This document shows, one piece after another, positions 63,996-64,000 of a DNA stretch of 64,000 nt. Each line of letters opens with the position of its first letter. Position 1 is the stretch's first letter. A model generated the notes under the pieces. It did not search any database. It was given only the letters and a program-made list of their open reading frames with translations, and was not told the origin of the DNA. A program made the position numbers and the translations under genes. Source of the DNA: an uncultured Anaerolineaceae bacterium (lineage in GTDB: Bacteria > Chloroflexota > Anaerolineae > Anaerolineales > Anaerolineaceae); assembly GCA_937897615.1 (NCBI GenBank), contig CALCNO010000201.1, forward strand, positions 186,001-250,000. The letters are read 5' to 3'.

Positions 63996-64000
63996 AAAAA

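Noticed and set aside
1..64000. CRISPR array, insertion sequence, rRNA operon
   Set aside because: No regularly spaced repeats, transposase-like frames or rRNA-like stretches were found on reading through the window.

Overview
The window is a compact bacterial chromosomal segment. Mostly short intergenic gaps separate about 64 protein genes and one tRNA-Arg gene, and no stretch over 300 bases lacks a gene. I infer a member of the Chloroflexota, probably Anaerolineae-like. The basis is a combination of traits: coenzyme F420 biosynthesis (CofC/D/E, NpdG), a MurA with Asp in place of the catalytic Cys, a c-di-AMP phosphodiesterase (PgpH type) next to ybeY and dgkA, DegS/NarL-type two-component proteins, no outer-membrane genes, and several lipoproteins. 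The taxonomy is inference. No rRNA or other phylogenetic marker is present, and I could not run a search.

Layout. 1-3658 (+): a 5'-truncated L,D-transpeptidase, a DUF2085 membrane protein, then a pgeF-yggS-yggT-yggU housekeeping cluster. 3659-6767 (-): a membrane-anchored NACHT NTPase behind a coiled-coil zinc-ribbon protein. 6867-9080 (+): MoxR ATPase and DUF58 protein. 9102-13364 (-): a PHP-AlbA fusion protein, tRNA-Arg(TCT), two unrecognised proteins and a DUF192 protein. 13403-14870 (+): exonuclease III and a NarL-type regulator. 14861-20913 (-): dgkA, ybeY, pgpH, yqeY, a ComEA-like protein, DUF1385 and an M20 dipeptidase.

20988-36651 (+) is the most distinctive region: fourteen closely spaced genes on one strand. 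It starts with the aminohydrolase SsnA, continues with F420 genes (npdG, cofE, cofD, cofC) and an F420/flavin LLM oxidoreductase, and then carries two sets of molybdenum-hydroxylase subunits (YgfM/XdhD-like, and FAD-[2Fe-2S] fusion plus XdhA-like). A CBS-containing pyrophosphatase, an XdhC maturation factor, a small membrane protein and a MocA-type cytidylyltransferase are in the same run. The purine-type ssnA/ygfM/xdhD/mocA cluster of enterobacteria is recognisable here, but with the F420 pathway set inside it.

36658-40628 (-): DUF2007 and a MrfB/YprB-like exonuclease overlapping a MrfA/YprA-like helicase that carries an inserted HNH domain. 40729-42110 (+): a prepilin-peptidase-like protein and a CPT-family kinase. 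42170-49000 (-): PEP carboxykinase (TTG start), a large carbohydrate-related lipoprotein, nusB, an Asp23 protein, an esterase and a LarA-type racemase. 49129-50112 (+): a Xer-like tyrosine recombinase with a dif-like 28-bp site in its leader. 50156-51895 (-): csp, rluB, scpB. 51961-56518 (+): a G5/beta-propeller lipoprotein, a UXS-like nucleotide-sugar enzyme, GtrA, a URO-D-family protein and RsmD. 56505-60630 (-): NUDIX, a phosphofructokinase with PPi-type residues, a DegS-like kinase and a GT87-like protein. 60663-63995: a nitrilase (+), a GNAT protein (-) and murA (+).

The best candidates for something new are the F420/molybdenum-hydroxylase operon, the HNH-bearing MrfA-MrfB pair, the single-recombinase/dif-like module, the membrane-anchored NACHT protein and the two unrecognised proteins beside tRNA-Arg.
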